A DNA stretch of 64,000 nucleotides from positions 1 to 64,000 of the forward strand of contig NZ_MAUE01000038.1 in the NCBI RefSeq assembly GCF_001702265.1, given 5' to 3'. The position numbers were made by a program, and so were the translations under genes. The notes beneath the pieces were generated by a model, which was given only the letters and a program-made list of their open reading frames with translations, searched no databases and was not told the origin of the DNA. This document shows positions 1 through 8,624 of the stretch, piece by piece (position 1 is the stretch's first letter; every line of letters starts with the position of its first letter). Origin of the DNA: Pseudomonas aylmerensis. Lineage in GTDB: Bacteria; Pseudomonadota; Gammaproteobacteria; Pseudomonadales; Pseudomonadaceae.

Positions 1-715
1 GAAACGAGTTTTTGGTGAGGATGGTCAAGGTGGCGAACCCGCCGATCACCAAGGCGCTGACCGGTAATACCAGGTGCCAGAAATAATCGGCAATCTTGCC
101 GACTGTGCTCAGCTCTTCGAAATTCTCCGAGACCAGCCCGCGTACCGGGAACCAGTTCAGCGACGTGCCGCCGGCGAACACCACGATCAGGAACATTGCG
201 AACAGGAACGCCGGCATCGCATAACCGATCACGATGGCGGTGCTGCTCCACACATCAAAGCTGCTGCCATGGCGCACCGCCTTGCGAATTCCCAGGGGGA
301 TCGATACCAGGTAGGTGATCAGCGTGGCCCACAGGCCGAGAGATACGGTGACCGGCATTTTCTCCAGGATCAGGTCGGTTACCGTGGCGCCGCGAAAGAA
401 ACTGTTGCCGAAATCCAGCTTGGCGTAGCTCTTGAGCATCAGCCACAGGCGTTCCGGCGCGGGCTTGTCGAAGCCGTACTGTTTTTCGATGTCCTTGATC
501 AGTTTCGGGTCCAGGCCACGGCTGGCGCGGGAGCCGCTGCTGATGCCCTCGCCGGATGAACCGCCGATTGCGCCGCCGCCGATGCCTTGCAGGTGGGCGA
601 TGGCTTGTTCCACCGGGCCGCCTGGCGCGGCCTGCACGATGACGAAATTGACCAGCAGGATAATCACCAGCGTCGGGATGATCAGCAGCAGGCGCCGCAC
701 GATATAGGCAAACAT
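1..715 (-). CDS. yejB: ABC peptide importer permease, YejB type (3' part outside window)
   Basis: Inner-membrane permease of an oligopeptide/microcin C-type ABC importer that would work with the binding protein encoded just upstream. The reading frame opens with ATG at 715 and stays open to the window edge, so about 238 residues are visible and the C-terminus is missing. The N-terminus starts MFAYIVRRLLLIIPTLVII, a membrane segment typical of DppB/YejB permeases, followed by a Gly/Ser-rich loop (residues about 45-66) and a conserved KQYGFDKP motif that is characteristic of the YejB branch. The start codon overlaps the stop of the binding-protein gene by one base (TGATG), indicating translational coupling. 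The ATPase and second permease would lie beyond position 1. Family assignment is firm; the substrate is inferred. Confidence 0.85.
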   Translation of the reverse strand, partial: MFAYIVRRLLLIIPTLVIILLVNFVIVQAAPGGPVEQAIAHLQGIGGGAIGGSSGEGISSGSRASRGLDPKLIKDIEKQYGFDKPAPERLWLMLKSYAKLDFGNSFFRGATVTDLILEKMPVTVSLGLWATLITYLVSIPLGIRKAVRHGSSFDVWSSTAIVIGYAMPAFLFAMFLIVVFAGGTSLNWFPVRGLVSENFEELSTVGKIADYFWHLVLPVSALVIGGFATLTILTKNSF

Positions 716-2574
716 CAGCGCGTCCCTCCGCGTTTTTTCAGCTCGGCGTCCATTTGCTCATTGGTCAGCGGCGTCGGGCTGATCTCCCACCAGGTTTCCA
801 GGGCCTCGTCGTTCTGCGCCTCGATGGCCGGGCGACCGAACCGGTTCCACCACGCGGCGGACGTGCCGGGCGGGTAGTAATTGGGGATCCACAGGTAATT
901 CCATTGCAGCACGCGGTCCAGGGCATGGGCGTAGTTGAGCATCTGCGCCTGGGTATCAGCCTTGACCAGGCCCTTGATCAGCGTGTCGACCGCCGGGTCC
1001 TTGAGCACCATGTAGTTGTTGGCGCCCGAATCAAACGCGGCCGCCGAACCGAAGTAGTTGTACAGCTCCATGCCAGGCGATGTCGTCACCGGGAAGCCGG
1101 TCACGATCATGTCGTAGTCGCGGGCCATCAGCCGGTTCACGTATTGCGAGGAGTCGATGCGGCGAATATTCAAGGTGATGCCGATCTGCGCGAGGTTGCG
1201 TTTATACGGCAACAGCAAGCGCTCGACGCCGTTCTGGGCATTCAGGAAGGTGAATTCCAGCGGCTCGCCCGCGGCGTTGACGAGCTTGTCGCCCTGCGGT
1301 TTCCAACCGGCCTCTTCAAGCAGGGCCAGGGCTTGCAGTTGCTTGTCGCGGATCATGCCGCTGCCGTCGGTGACCGGCGCCTTGAACACCTGGGTGAACA
1401 CCTCGTCCGGCACCTGGCCGCGCAAGGGCTCGAGAATTGCCAGTTCCTCAGGGGTCGGCAACTGGGTCGCGGCCAATGGGCTGTTGGAGAAGTAGCTCTG
1501 CTGGCGGATGTACATATTGCGCATCATCTGCCGGTTGGCCCATTCGAAATCCCACAGCATCGCCAGCGCCTGGCGCACACGGCGGTCCTTGAACATCGGT
1601 TTTTGCACGTTGAACACATAACCCTGGGACGGCTGCGACATCGCTTTGGCCAAGTGCGCGCGTTGCAGGCGGCCATCGTCGAGTGCCGGGCCGTTGTAGC
1701 CGATGGAGTAACCGGTGGCGGAGAACTCACGGTTGAAATCGTAGGCGCCGCCGCGCAGTACCTGGCGGGCCACTTCGGTGTCGCCGAAATATTCCAGGCT
1801 CAGGTGATCGAAGTTGTACAGGCCACGGCTGACGGGCAGGTCCTTGCCCCACCAGTCCGGGTCGCGGGTAAAGGTGATGGTGTTGCCCGAATCGATCTTG
1901 CTGACCTTGTACGGGCCGCTGCCCAGCGGGGCTTCGTAGCCGCCGCCGTTGGCGAAGTCGCGGGTTTTCCACCAGTGCTCGGGGAACACCGGCAGGGTGG
2001 CGATATCCAGCGGCAGGGTGCGGTTCTCGTTGCTGGAAAAATCGAAGCGCACCTGGCGCGGGCCTTCGACCTCGACGTGCTTGACGTCGGCGAACAGTGT
2101 GCGAAAGCGCAGGCTGCCCTGGGTCATCAGCAGGTCGAAGCTGTAGCGCACGTCTTCGGCGGTGATCGGCTTGCCATCGGCAAAACGCGCCTTGGGGTTG
2201 AGGTAGAAACGCAGGGACAGGCCGTCGTCGGCGCGTTCCATCTTCTCGGCCACCAGGCCATACACCGTGTAGGGTTCATCCAAGGAGCGCTGGGCGAGGG
2301 GGGCATACAGCCAGCCGTCGACCTGGGACACGCCGATGCCTTTGTCGATATACGGCAACACGTGGTCGAAACGCCCGATTTCCAAGGCCGAGCGCCGCAG
2401 CGTGCCGCCCTTGGGCGCATTCGGATTGGCGTAGTCGAAATGGGTAAAGCCGGCAGAATATTTGGCCGGTTCGCCGTACACCGTCAGGTAGGTTTGCGGG
2501 GCCGCGATCACGGCCGTGCTGGCCATCAGCAAGGCCAGGGTGGAACTCAGCAGAGATGAAAAAGCCAATCGCAT
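715..2574 (-). CDS. yejA: Extracellular solute-binding protein family 5, YejA type
   Basis: Periplasmic binding protein of 619 residues for peptides or peptide-like compounds, delivering substrate to the adjacent YejB-type permease. The first about 23 residues from the ATG at 2574 form a signal peptide (MRLAFSSLLSS... ending AVIAAP). An upstream in-frame start at 2631 would bury this signal behind a basic leader, so 2574 is preferred; an AAGG ribosome site precedes it. The mature protein has the SBP family 5 features: an early PNAPKGGTLR stretch, the RFADGKPITAEDVRYSFDLL segment, and a C-terminal aromatic WNRFGRP motif. Length matches YejA (about 600 residues). Stop and downstream start overlap, so the genes are an operon. 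Ligand is not determinable from sequence. Confidence 0.9.
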   Translation of the reverse strand: MRLAFSSLLSSTLALLMASTAVIAAPQTYLTVYGEPAKYSAGFTHFDYANPNAPKGGTLRRSALEIGRFDHVLPYIDKGIGVSQVDGWLYAPLAQRSLDEPYTVYGLVAEKMERADDGLSLRFYLNPKARFADGKPITAEDVRYSFDLLMTQGSLRFRTLFADVKHVEVEGPRQVRFDFSSNENRTLPLDIATLPVFPEHWWKTRDFANGGGYEAPLGSGPYKVSKIDSGNTITFTRDPDWWGKDLPVSRGLYNFDHLSLEYFGDTEVARQVLRGGAYDFNREFSATGYSIGYNGPALDDGRLQRAHLAKAMSQPSQGYVFNVQKPMFKDRRVRQALAMLWDFEWANRQMMRNMYIRQQSYFSNSPLAATQLPTPEELAILEPLRGQVPDEVFTQVFKAPVTDGSGMIRDKQLQALALLEEAGWKPQGDKLVNAAGEPLEFTFLNAQNGVERLLLPYKRNLAQIGITLNIRRIDSSQYVNRLMARDYDMIVTGFPVTTSPGMELYNYFGSAAAFDSGANNYMVLKDPAVDTLIKGLVKADTQAQMLNYAHALDRVLQWNYLWIPNYYPPGTSAAWWNRFGRPAIEAQNDEALETWWEISPTPLTNEQMDAELKKRGGTR

Positions 2575-2652
2575 TGTCAGCCTTGAACGCCGGGTGAAGA
2601 AGATTAGGGATTTGTACGCTAACGGCATCAACGTCGCCAGTCACCACATGCA

Positions 2653-2680
2653 CAACGGCCCACCAAAAGGCGGGCCGTTG
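2653..2680. terminator. Hairpin between ppiC and the yejA-like gene
   Basis: A perfect 9-bp inverted repeat (CAACGGCCC/GGGCCGTTG) with a 10-nt loop lies just past the ppiC stop codon. No U-tract follows it on the minus strand, and only TTTATA follows on the plus strand, so it is a weak intrinsic terminator or an mRNA-stabilising stem. It separates ppiC from the downstream importer genes. Confidence 0.5.
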
Positions 2681-2704
2681 TTTATAGCATCAGCGCAGAC
2701 TGGA

Positions 2705-2986
2705 TCAGTCCTGGCGGCTGGTCACTTCCAGCAGGTGGTAGCCAAACTGGGTTTTCACCGGGCCTTGCACGGTGTTGACCGGGGCGCTGAACACGACGCT
2801 GTCGAATTCCTTGACCATCTGGCCTGGACCGAACGAACCCAGGTCACCGCCTTGGCGGCTGGATGGGCAGCTGGAGTTGGCTTTGGCAACTTCTGCGAAA
2901 TCAGCGCCGCCTTCGATTTGGGCCTTGAGTTCGTTGCACTTGTCTTCAGTGGAAACGAGGATGTGACGGGCGGTGGCTTTGGCCAT
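2705..2986 (-). CDS. ppiC: Parvulin-type peptidyl-prolyl cis-trans isomerase
   Basis: Small cytoplasmic parvulin (93 residues), consisting of a single rotamase domain that catalyses cis-trans isomerisation of peptidyl-proline bonds. It has the family hallmarks: ARHILV near the N-terminus, GGADFAEVAK, the GGDLGSFGPGQMV motif around residues 46-58, and the C-terminal FGYHLLEV. Length equals E. coli PpiC (93 residues). The ATG at 2986 is preceded by AGGAGTTAATCCCC, a good Shine-Dalgarno, so upstream in-frame start codons are rejected. No signal peptide or membrane segment, so it is cytosolic. It is monocistronic, with a hairpin after it. Confidence 0.95.
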   Translation of the reverse strand: MAKATARHILVSTEDKCNELKAQIEGGADFAEVAKANSSCPSSRQGGDLGSFGPGQMVKEFDSVVFSAPVNTVQGPVKTQFGYHLLEVTSRQD

Positions 2987-3073
2987 GGGGATTAACTCCT
3001 TGAGTAAAAACGGTGAGCGTACCGGATTCAGGCGGTTATTTCCTGGCAAAGTTCCCGGTAAATGCCCAGTGGC

Positions 3074-3919
3074 TCACGCGCGGGCCATGGCGCCGCTGCG
3101 GGTCAACCATTCGATAAACAACGCAAACAGCTCGGCCTGGGAATTGATCGCGAGCTTGGTGTACAGGTTCTTGCGGTGCATGCGCACGGTTTCCGGCGAG
3201 ATCCCCAGCACCTGGGCCGTGGATTTCACCGAGTGGCCGCGCAGGATCAAGTGCGCGATCTCGCGCTCGCGCACGGTCAGCACGCCACTGGCAAACCCCA
3301 TGAACGCCGCCTCGATTTGCTGGTGCGCCTGGGTCTGGGTAAACCCTTCATCACGGATCACCTTGGCCAGGCCCCCGGTGGTGCCAAAGCGGCGCAGCAA
3401 TTCGCGGACCATGGCCTGGGTGGCCTGCTGCAACGCCAGTTGCGCGTCGCTGAACTGCCCGGCGCTGAGGCCCTGGAACATGCACAGCGAGATCTTGCTC
3501 TGTGGCCCCAGGTCGACAATGTAGTAACTCTCCTGGGCACCGCCGCTGCGCAGGTAGTAGGTCTTGTAGTACTCGCTGTTGAAAAAATCGTCCGGGGCGA
3601 TCTGGGCCAAGTGATAGAAGCCCTCGGCCAGGCCCTTGTCGACTGCCAGGCAGAACGGGTCCAGCAGGTAGCCGCGCGAGAAGTAGCGGTGGATGATTTC
3701 GTCCTGATAGGCGCGGGGAATACCCTGCTGATAGAGCAGATGCGGGGCCAGTCCCTGGCGCTCCAGGCTGATCATCATCGATTCGATGGGCGTGAGCACA
3801 CACAGCGCGCTGGCCAGGTGTTCGAGGAAGCACGCCTCGTCCACATGGATCAGTGCCTGGGCCAGGGCGCGGTGCCAGGCTTCCAGTTGCTGCAGGGTCG
3901 GGTCGGGAGCTGTCGTCAT
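3074..3919 (-). CDS. LuxR-family transcriptional regulator
   Basis: DNA-binding regulator of 281 residues. The C-terminal about 65 residues are a GerE/LuxR helix-turn-helix (LTVREREIAHLILRG, then SVKSTAQVLGISPETVRMH and the recognition helix continuing into KNLYTKL). The N-terminal about 200 residues have no autoinducer-binding signature I can recognise, so the signal is unknown. The frame is open upstream to 4480 but that part overlaps the aminotransferase gene; the ATG at 3919 gives a normal N-terminus. It lies 65 bp downstream of the aminotransferase on the same strand, after a PotF-type binding protein, so it probably regulates uptake or catabolism of an amine or amino acid. That role is inference from context. 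Confidence 0.85.
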   Translation of the reverse strand: MTTAPDPTLQQLEAWHRALAQALIHVDEACFLEHLASALCVLTPIESMMISLERQGLAPHLLYQQGIPRAYQDEIIHRYFSRGYLLDPFCLAVDKGLAEGFYHLAQIAPDDFFNSEYYKTYYLRSGGAQESYYIVDLGPQSKISLCMFQGLSAGQFSDAQLALQQATQAMVRELLRRFGTTGGLAKVIRDEGFTQTQAHQQIEAAFMGFASGVLTVREREIAHLILRGHSVKSTAQVLGISPETVRMHRKNLYTKLAINSQAELFALFIEWLTRSGAMARA

Positions 3920-3984
3920 GCTGGCCAGTCTACCCGCAGGCCAACCCCCAGGCAAAAACGCCGAGACAGGCTCGGCGTTGAGGT

Positions 3985-5403
3985 TCATTGGCCCTGGTAC
4001 TCGCCCGTCTGGCGCAGTTCGGCGGCGGTGTCGAGGATGCATTGGCGCAGGGTCTCGACCACCTCGTCGACCTGGGCATGGGTGATGATCAGCGGCGGTG
4101 ACATCACATTCAAGTGACCGATGGGGCGTACCAACAAGCCCTTGGCCTGGGCGCGAAGATGGATTTTTTCGCCGATATTGACCGCGTCCGGCAGCAGCGC
4201 CTTGGTGCGTTTGTCGGCGACAAACTCGATGCAGGCCATCAGGCGCTGGCAGCGGATATCGCCCACCAGTGGCAAATCGACCAGGGTTTGCAGGCGTTGC
4301 TCCAGGTAAACCCCGACATCTTCCACATGCGCCAGCAGGTTTTCGCGCTCGATGATCTCGATATTCTTCAGCGCCGCCACGCAACTCACCGGGTGGCCGC
4401 TGTAGGTGAAACCGTGGGTAAAGCAACGGCCCTTGCCCGGCTCGCCGATCACCTGCCAGATGCGCTCGGAGAAAATGCACGCGCCCAATGGCAGGTAGCC
4501 GGAAGTCAGGCCCTTGGCGGTGGTAATGATGTCCGGCTGCATGCCAAACACGTCCTCGGAGGCAAAAAACGCACCGAGGCGTCCGAAGGACGTCACCACC
4601 TCATCGGCCACGTACAGCAAGTCGTAGCGCTGACAGACCTCCCACATGCGCCGGTGGTAGCCCTTGGGTGGAATGATCACGCCACCCGACCCCATGATCG
4701 GCTCGGCAAAGAACGCTGCGACGTTGTCCGCGCCCAGGGTAAGGATCTTGTCTTCGAACTCGTTGGCCAGGCTGTCGAGAAACTCCGCCTCGCTCATCCC
4801 CTGTGGCGCCCGGTAGTAATTGGGGCAGGCGATGTGGTGGAACAGGTCGCTCATGAAATCGAATTCCGGCGCGCGGTCGGCGGCCTTGTTGCCGATCGAC
4901 ATGGTCAGGAACGTGCTGCCGTGGTACGCGCTGAAGCGCGAAATGATGTGTTTCTTGGCCGGCTTGCCACGGCTGTTCTGGTAGAACTGCACCAGCCGGT
5001 AGGCGGTGTCCACCGCCGTTGAACCGCCGGTGGTGAGAAACACATGGTCGAGGTCGCCGGGGGCCAGGCTGGCAAGCTTGGCGCACAGCTCGATGGCGGT
5101 GACATTGGCCATGTCGCAGAACGGGTTGGAATAAGCCAGCTGACGCACCTGATTGGCGATGGCCTCGGCCATTTCCTCCCGGCCCAGGCCGATATTCGTA
5201 CACCACATGCCGCCGACCGCATCCAGGTAGCGATTGCCCTGGGTGTCGTAGATGTAGGCCCCGTCGCCGGCGGCAATATTCAGCGAGCCCTGTTCACGGT
5301 GCTCGTCGAACATATGGAAACCGTGCATGTAGTGAGCTTTGTCGGCGGCGTCCAGCTTGGCATTGTCGAACTGGGCGAAGAAAGCAGGATTTGGCAGAGT
5401 CAT
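3985..5403 (-). CDS. PLP-dependent class III aminotransferase
   Basis: Omega-amino-acid/diamine-type transaminase of 472 residues that moves an amino group from an amine to a keto acid using pyridoxal phosphate. Family features are visible: the N-terminal HMFDEHREQG region, GSTAVDTAYRLVQFY, the YHGSTFLTMS loop, VADEVVTSFGRLG (the PLP-binding Asp) and TTAKGLTSGYLPLG (Schiff-base Lys). The ATG at 5403 is preferred over an in-frame TTG five codons upstream. It lies 25 bp after the gene for a PotF-like binding protein and 65 bp before a LuxR-type regulator, so the three probably form one operon for import and deamination of a polyamine-like compound. Exact substrate is not predictable. Confidence 0.9.
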   Translation of the reverse strand: MTLPNPAFFAQFDNAKLDAADKAHYMHGFHMFDEHREQGSLNIAAGDGAYIYDTQGNRYLDAVGGMWCTNIGLGREEMAEAIANQVRQLAYSNPFCDMANVTAIELCAKLASLAPGDLDHVFLTTGGSTAVDTAYRLVQFYQNSRGKPAKKHIISRFSAYHGSTFLTMSIGNKAADRAPEFDFMSDLFHHIACPNYYRAPQGMSEAEFLDSLANEFEDKILTLGADNVAAFFAEPIMGSGGVIIPPKGYHRRMWEVCQRYDLLYVADEVVTSFGRLGAFFASEDVFGMQPDIITTAKGLTSGYLPLGACIFSERIWQVIGEPGKGRCFTHGFTYSGHPVSCVAALKNIEIIERENLLAHVEDVGVYLEQRLQTLVDLPLVGDIRCQRLMACIEFVADKRTKALLPDAVNIGEKIHLRAQAKGLLVRPIGHLNVMSPPLIITHAQVDEVVETLRQCILDTAAELRQTGEYQGQ

Positions 5404-5428
5404 GGCATTTACCTTCAATGGCTGGTTT

Positions 5429-6529
5429 TCACTTGCCGGTCTTCACGGCATTCCAGGTACGGGTGATCAGGCGCACGGCGGCCGGTGGCTGGCTTTTTTG
5501 CGTGAACAGGCGCTGCAGGGTCGCGGCGTCGGGGTAGATCGCCGGGTTGTCGCGGATCTCGGCATTCACCAGCGGCTTGGATGCCAGGTTGCTGTTGGCG
5601 TAATGGATGGTGTTGCTCACGCCCGCCATGGTCGCGGGCTGCAGGAGGAATTCGATGAATTTGTGGGCATTGGCGACATGCGGCGCATCCGCCGGGATAT
5701 AGAAGTTATCGAACCAGATCAGCGAGCCTTCCTGGGGAATGAAGTAGTCCAGGTTGATCTTCGCCCCGGCCTCCGTCGCGCGCGCCTGGGAGGTGGCGTA
5801 ATCGCCGGACCAGGTGGTGGCCAGGCACAGATCGCCGTTGGCCAGGCCGTTGATGAAACCGCTGGAGTCGAATTTTCGAATGTACGGTCGCACGGCCATC
5901 AACACCGCCTGGGCCGCCTTGAGGTCTTTGGGCGCGACACTGTTCGGGTCCAGGTGCAGATAGGTCAGGGCCAGCGGGATCATGTCGGTGGGCGAATCCA
6001 TGAAGGTGATGCCGCAGTCGGCAAATCGCGACACGATCTTCGGATCGAAAATCATCGCCAGCGAACCGATGGGCGCATCCGGCATGCGCGCCTTGATCAT
6101 GTCGACGTTATAGGTCACGCCATTGCTGCCCCAGGTATACGGCGCGGAATAGGTGACACCCGGGTCATGGGCTTCCAGGTGCTTGAGTACCAACGGGTCG
6201 AGGTTTTTCCAGTCGGGCAGTTGCGTTTTGTCCAGTGGCTGGAACACCTTGCCCTGGATCAGCAGCGGCACCAGCGAGGCGTTGAGCAAGGCCAGGTCAT
6301 AACCGGAACGTCCGGAGAGCAACTTGCCCTGCACGGTCTCGTAGGAATCGTAGGTGTCGTAGATCACCTTGATCCCCGTGGCCTTCTCGAAGTCGGCCAG
6401 GGTGGTCTCGCCGATATAATCCGCCCAGTTGTAGATACGCAGGGTGTTGTCCGCGGCGTCTGCGGCCTGGCTCAGGGCCGGCAAGGCCAGCAATACGGTG
6501 CTGAGCAGGGCGATAAAGGCTTTATGCAT
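5429..6529 (-). CDS. Polyamine-type ABC transporter substrate-binding protein (PotF-like)
   Basis: Periplasmic binding protein of 366 residues from the spermidine/putrescine group. A signal peptide occupies residues 1-22 (ending LPALSQAAD). The mature start, TLRIYNWADYIGETTLADFEK, is the hallmark of PotD/PotF/SpuD proteins, followed by YDSYETVQGKLL and the KFIEFLLQP motif near the C-terminus. Length is that of PotF. No ABC permease or ATPase gene is next to it, so it either uses a transporter encoded elsewhere or acts as a sensor component. The downstream aminotransferase (25 bp) suggests that the captured amine is transaminated. Ligand specificity is inference. Confidence 0.9.
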   Translation of the reverse strand: MHKAFIALLSTVLLALPALSQAADAADNTLRIYNWADYIGETTLADFEKATGIKVIYDTYDSYETVQGKLLSGRSGYDLALLNASLVPLLIQGKVFQPLDKTQLPDWKNLDPLVLKHLEAHDPGVTYSAPYTWGSNGVTYNVDMIKARMPDAPIGSLAMIFDPKIVSRFADCGITFMDSPTDMIPLALTYLHLDPNSVAPKDLKAAQAVLMAVRPYIRKFDSSGFINGLANGDLCLATTWSGDYATSQARATEAGAKINLDYFIPQEGSLIWFDNFYIPADAPHVANAHKFIEFLLQPATMAGVSNTIHYANSNLASKPLVNAEIRDNPAIYPDAATLQRLFTQKSQPPAAVRLITRTWNAVKTGK

Positions 6530-6600
6530 GGGGACCCACCTTGTGTTGTGCTGTTATCAGGCGAAGGGACTGATGGCACTGTCAGGCAGGTGGCGGGCAG

Positions 6601-6629
6601 GGCGCCATACCCCGTTCGGGTAGGGCGCC
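6601..6629. terminator. Hairpin downstream of the DUF1543 gene
   Basis: Nested inverted repeat GGCGCC-N-TACCC / GGGTA-N-GGCGCC with a short loop, placed just after the DUF1543 stop codon (minus strand) and before the binding-protein promoter. It is GC-rich without a clear U-tract, so termination strength is uncertain. Confidence 0.5.
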
Positions 6630-6633
6630 GAAT

Positions 6634-7128
6634 TCAGGGCAGGACGATATAGTCATTGCGCTGAATGATCGGCCGGTGCGGGCCCTGCACCAGGTGCAGG
6701 TAGCGGCCGTCCACGAGGTCGATGGGCAGGCAGTCGTCGATATCCAGCACGCCGTCGGTGTGGGCCTGGGACCAATGGCGCAGCATCTGTTGCTTGCCCT
6801 GGCGGGTGGCGTCCTGTTTGTTGCGCGCGACTACCAGCAGGTAATGATGGGCCTCGCCGAAGCTGTTGGCTTCATAACCGCCGAGGTTGATGAAATACAG
6901 GTGATGCGCTCCCGCCTCGGGGGCCAGGTGGCTGAGTTCGACCTTCCAGCCGTCGACGCCATCCACTGCCATCCACGAATCGATATGCACGCCCTTGGGG
7001 CTGCCGAACCAGCCGTCGCGCAGTTGCGGGTAGGTAGCTTCCAGCGTATCCGCCGCAGCGAACACCACATCATGCACTTCAATTTTCGCCCTGGGGTGCT
7101 TGCCCCCGAGCATCACGACAAACAGCAT
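6634..7128 (-). CDS. DUF1543 domain protein
   Basis: Protein of 164 residues of unknown biochemical role. The N-terminal MLFVVMLGGKHPRAKIEVHD followed by a DSWMAVDGVDGW stretch and HLYFINLGGYE is characteristic of DUF1543 proteins, which are usually 160-190 residues. No signal peptide or membrane segment is present, so it should be cytoplasmic. The ATG at 7128 follows GAAGGACCTGCA, a good ribosome site; the longer frame from 7218 lacks one. It is divergent from the aldo/keto reductase gene, with a 106-bp shared promoter region. No function is assigned. Confidence 0.8.
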   Translation of the reverse strand: MLFVVMLGGKHPRAKIEVHDVVFAAADTLEATYPQLRDGWFGSPKGVHIDSWMAVDGVDGWKVELSHLAPEAGAHHLYFINLGGYEANSFGEAHHYLLVVARNKQDATRQGKQQMLRHWSQAHTDGVLDIDDCLPIDLVDGRYLHLVQGPHRPIIQRNDYIVLP

Positions 7129-7234
7129 TGCAGGTCCTTCCTGGCGACTTGGCAGAGCGCAACCATACTTCGATTGAACCCTTTTGTCCGGCCAATGCCA
7201 CACTGTTAATCCGCACACTCATCAGGAGATTGTC

Positions 7235-8056
7235 ATGCGTACCATTGATCTGGCGGGCGTTCCCGTCCCTGTCGTCGGCCAGGGCACCTGGCGCATGGGC
7301 GAGGATCCGGACCAGCACCGCGCTGAAGTCGCGGCGTTGCAACTGGGCATCGACGAGGGCCTGACCCTGATCGATACCGCCGAAATGTACGGCGAGGGCG
7401 GCGCCGAAACGGTGGTCGGCGAGGCCATCCGCGGCCGGCGTGACCAGGTGTTCCTGGTGAGCAAGGTCTACCCGCACAATGCCAGCCAGAAGGGTATCCC
7501 GCGTGCGTGCGAAGCCAGTCTCGCGCGCCTGGGTACCGACTATATCGATCTGTATCTGTTGCACTGGCGTGGCCAGTACCCGCTTGAAGAAACCGTCGAG
7601 GCCTTCGAACGTTTGCGCGAGGCGGGCAAGATCGGCCGTTGGGGTGTCTCCAATTTCGATGTGGCCGACCTGCAGGAACTTGCATCCCCGGCCTGCGCGA
7701 CCAACCAGGTGCTCTACAACATCGAAGAGCGTGGTATCGAATTCGACCTGCTGCCGTGGTGGCAACAACATCACTTGCCATTGATGGCGTACTGTCCGAT
7801 TGCCCAAGGCGGAGCGTTGTTGTCCAGCACGACCCTCAAGCAGATTGCGCGCCGTCATGAGGTCTCGCCCGCCCAGGTCGCCCTGGCCTGGGTGTTGCGC
7901 CAGGACGGCGTGATCGCCATCCCCAAGGCGGTCAACCCCGAGCATGTGCGGCTCAACGCTGCTGCGGCCAAGCTGGTGCTGGACGAGCATGACCTTGACG
8001 CCATCGACCGCGTGTTCGGCGCCCCCAAGCGCAAGCACCCGTTGGCCATGGTCTAG
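7235..8056 (+). CDS. Aldo/keto reductase
   Basis: NADPH-dependent oxidoreductase of 273 residues with a TIM-barrel AKR fold. The catalytic set is visible: Asp in LIDTAEMYG, the Tyr of that same motif, Lys in FLVSKVYP, and His in DLYLLHWRG. The cofactor-binding end is VIAIPKAVNPEH. It resembles the short bacterial AKRs that reduce 2,5-diketogluconate or methylglyoxal-type carbonyls, but the substrate cannot be told from sequence. The ATG at 7235 is preceded by CAGGAG at a 7-nt spacing, so the in-frame start at 7184 is rejected. It is convergent with hcp, with a long perfect inverted repeat between them. Confidence 0.92.
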   Translation: MRTIDLAGVPVPVVGQGTWRMGEDPDQHRAEVAALQLGIDEGLTLIDTAEMYGEGGAETVVGEAIRGRRDQVFLVSKVYPHNASQKGIPRACEASLARLGTDYIDLYLLHWRGQYPLEETVEAFERLREAGKIGRWGVSNFDVADLQELASPACATNQVLYNIEERGIEFDLLPWWQQHHLPLMAYCPIAQGGALLSSTTLKQIARRHEVSPAQVALAWVLRQDGVIAIPKAVNPEHVRLNAAAAKLVLDEHDLDAIDRVFGAPKRKHPLAMV

Positions 8057-8063
8057 CCACCTG

Positions 8064-8098
8064 GCCGCAACGGCGCCGTCCCTGGCTGCCGTTGCGGC
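8064..8098. terminator. Bidirectional terminator-like hairpin between convergent genes
   Basis: Perfect 11-bp inverted repeat (GCCGCAACGGC / GCCGTTGCGGC) with a 13-nt spacer in the 52-bp gap between the 3' ends of the aldo/keto reductase and hcp genes. The position suits a shared terminator; no long U-tract is present on either strand. Confidence 0.55.
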
Positions 8099-8108
8099 AC
8101 GAGTTGCC

Positions 8109-8624
8109 TCAGCCCGCTACCGGGCTTCGCCAGTCATCCGATCCGGACGTGCCAGAGACTTCGTGCGTCCAGACGATCTTGCGATAGGTGAAGTACACCT
8201 CCTCGAGGTGAGTGAAGTGGGCATTGTCCGGGTTCTGGCAATTGGGCATGCGTGACTGGATATCGACGATGGTCGCGCCTTCAAGCTCGATGGTGAAGTA
8301 ATGCTCCTGGGTGCCGGCCGAGGACGTGCGCAGCCATTCCAGCCGGCACTTGACCTCCTCGCCGCTGGTCAATGCGCTGAACAGTAGTGGCGAGGACTTA
8401 TCGAACACCTTGCTGATCATCAGGGGCTTGTGGACCCTCTGGCCCGTTGGCTGGCCGGATTGCGGATCACGGGGAATGATCACCTGATGGGAAAAGGCCT
8501 GCACCAGGATCTGGTCCTCATGGCCTTCCTGATAAATATTGCCTACCGAGTCCTGGGTGAATGTACCTGCCGTTATCAAACCTTGCTTGACGCCGGTGAT
8601 GGAAAGATACGCGGGTGTTGGCAT
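8109..8624 (-). CDS. hcp: Hcp-family type VI secretion tube protein (TssD)
   Basis: Hcp forms the hexameric rings stacked into the inner T6SS tube and is secreted with the spike. The protein has 171 residues with the family's N-terminal AYLSITGVKQG, then GREDQI-like GHEDQILVQAFSHQV and TGQRVHKPLMISKVFDKSSPLL, and the C-terminal FTHLEEVYFTYRKIVWTH. Length and motifs are those of the Hcp group with a C-terminal extension. The ATG at 8624 has AAGGAAAC upstream. It is divergent from the tss operon, so tube protein expression can be uncoupled from the apparatus. A sigma54-like promoter lies upstream, which fits the sigma54 activator in the locus. Confidence 0.93.
   Translation of the reverse strand: MPTPAYLSITGVKQGLITAGTFTQDSVGNIYQEGHEDQILVQAFSHQVIIPRDPQSGQPTGQRVHKPLMISKVFDKSSPLLFSALTSGEEVKCRLEWLRTSSAGTQEHYFTIELEGATIVDIQSRMPNCQNPDNAHFTHLEEVYFTYRKIVWTHEVSGTSGSDDWRSPVAG

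Noticed and set aside
754..2559. 601-codon plus-strand frame opposite the YejA-type gene
   Set aside because: Antisense shadow with no recognisable domain; the minus-strand protein has a signal peptide and family motifs.
3920..4480. N-terminal extension of the LuxR-type regulator
   Set aside because: The open frame overlaps the aminotransferase gene in another frame; conserved regulator sequence begins at the ATG at 3919.
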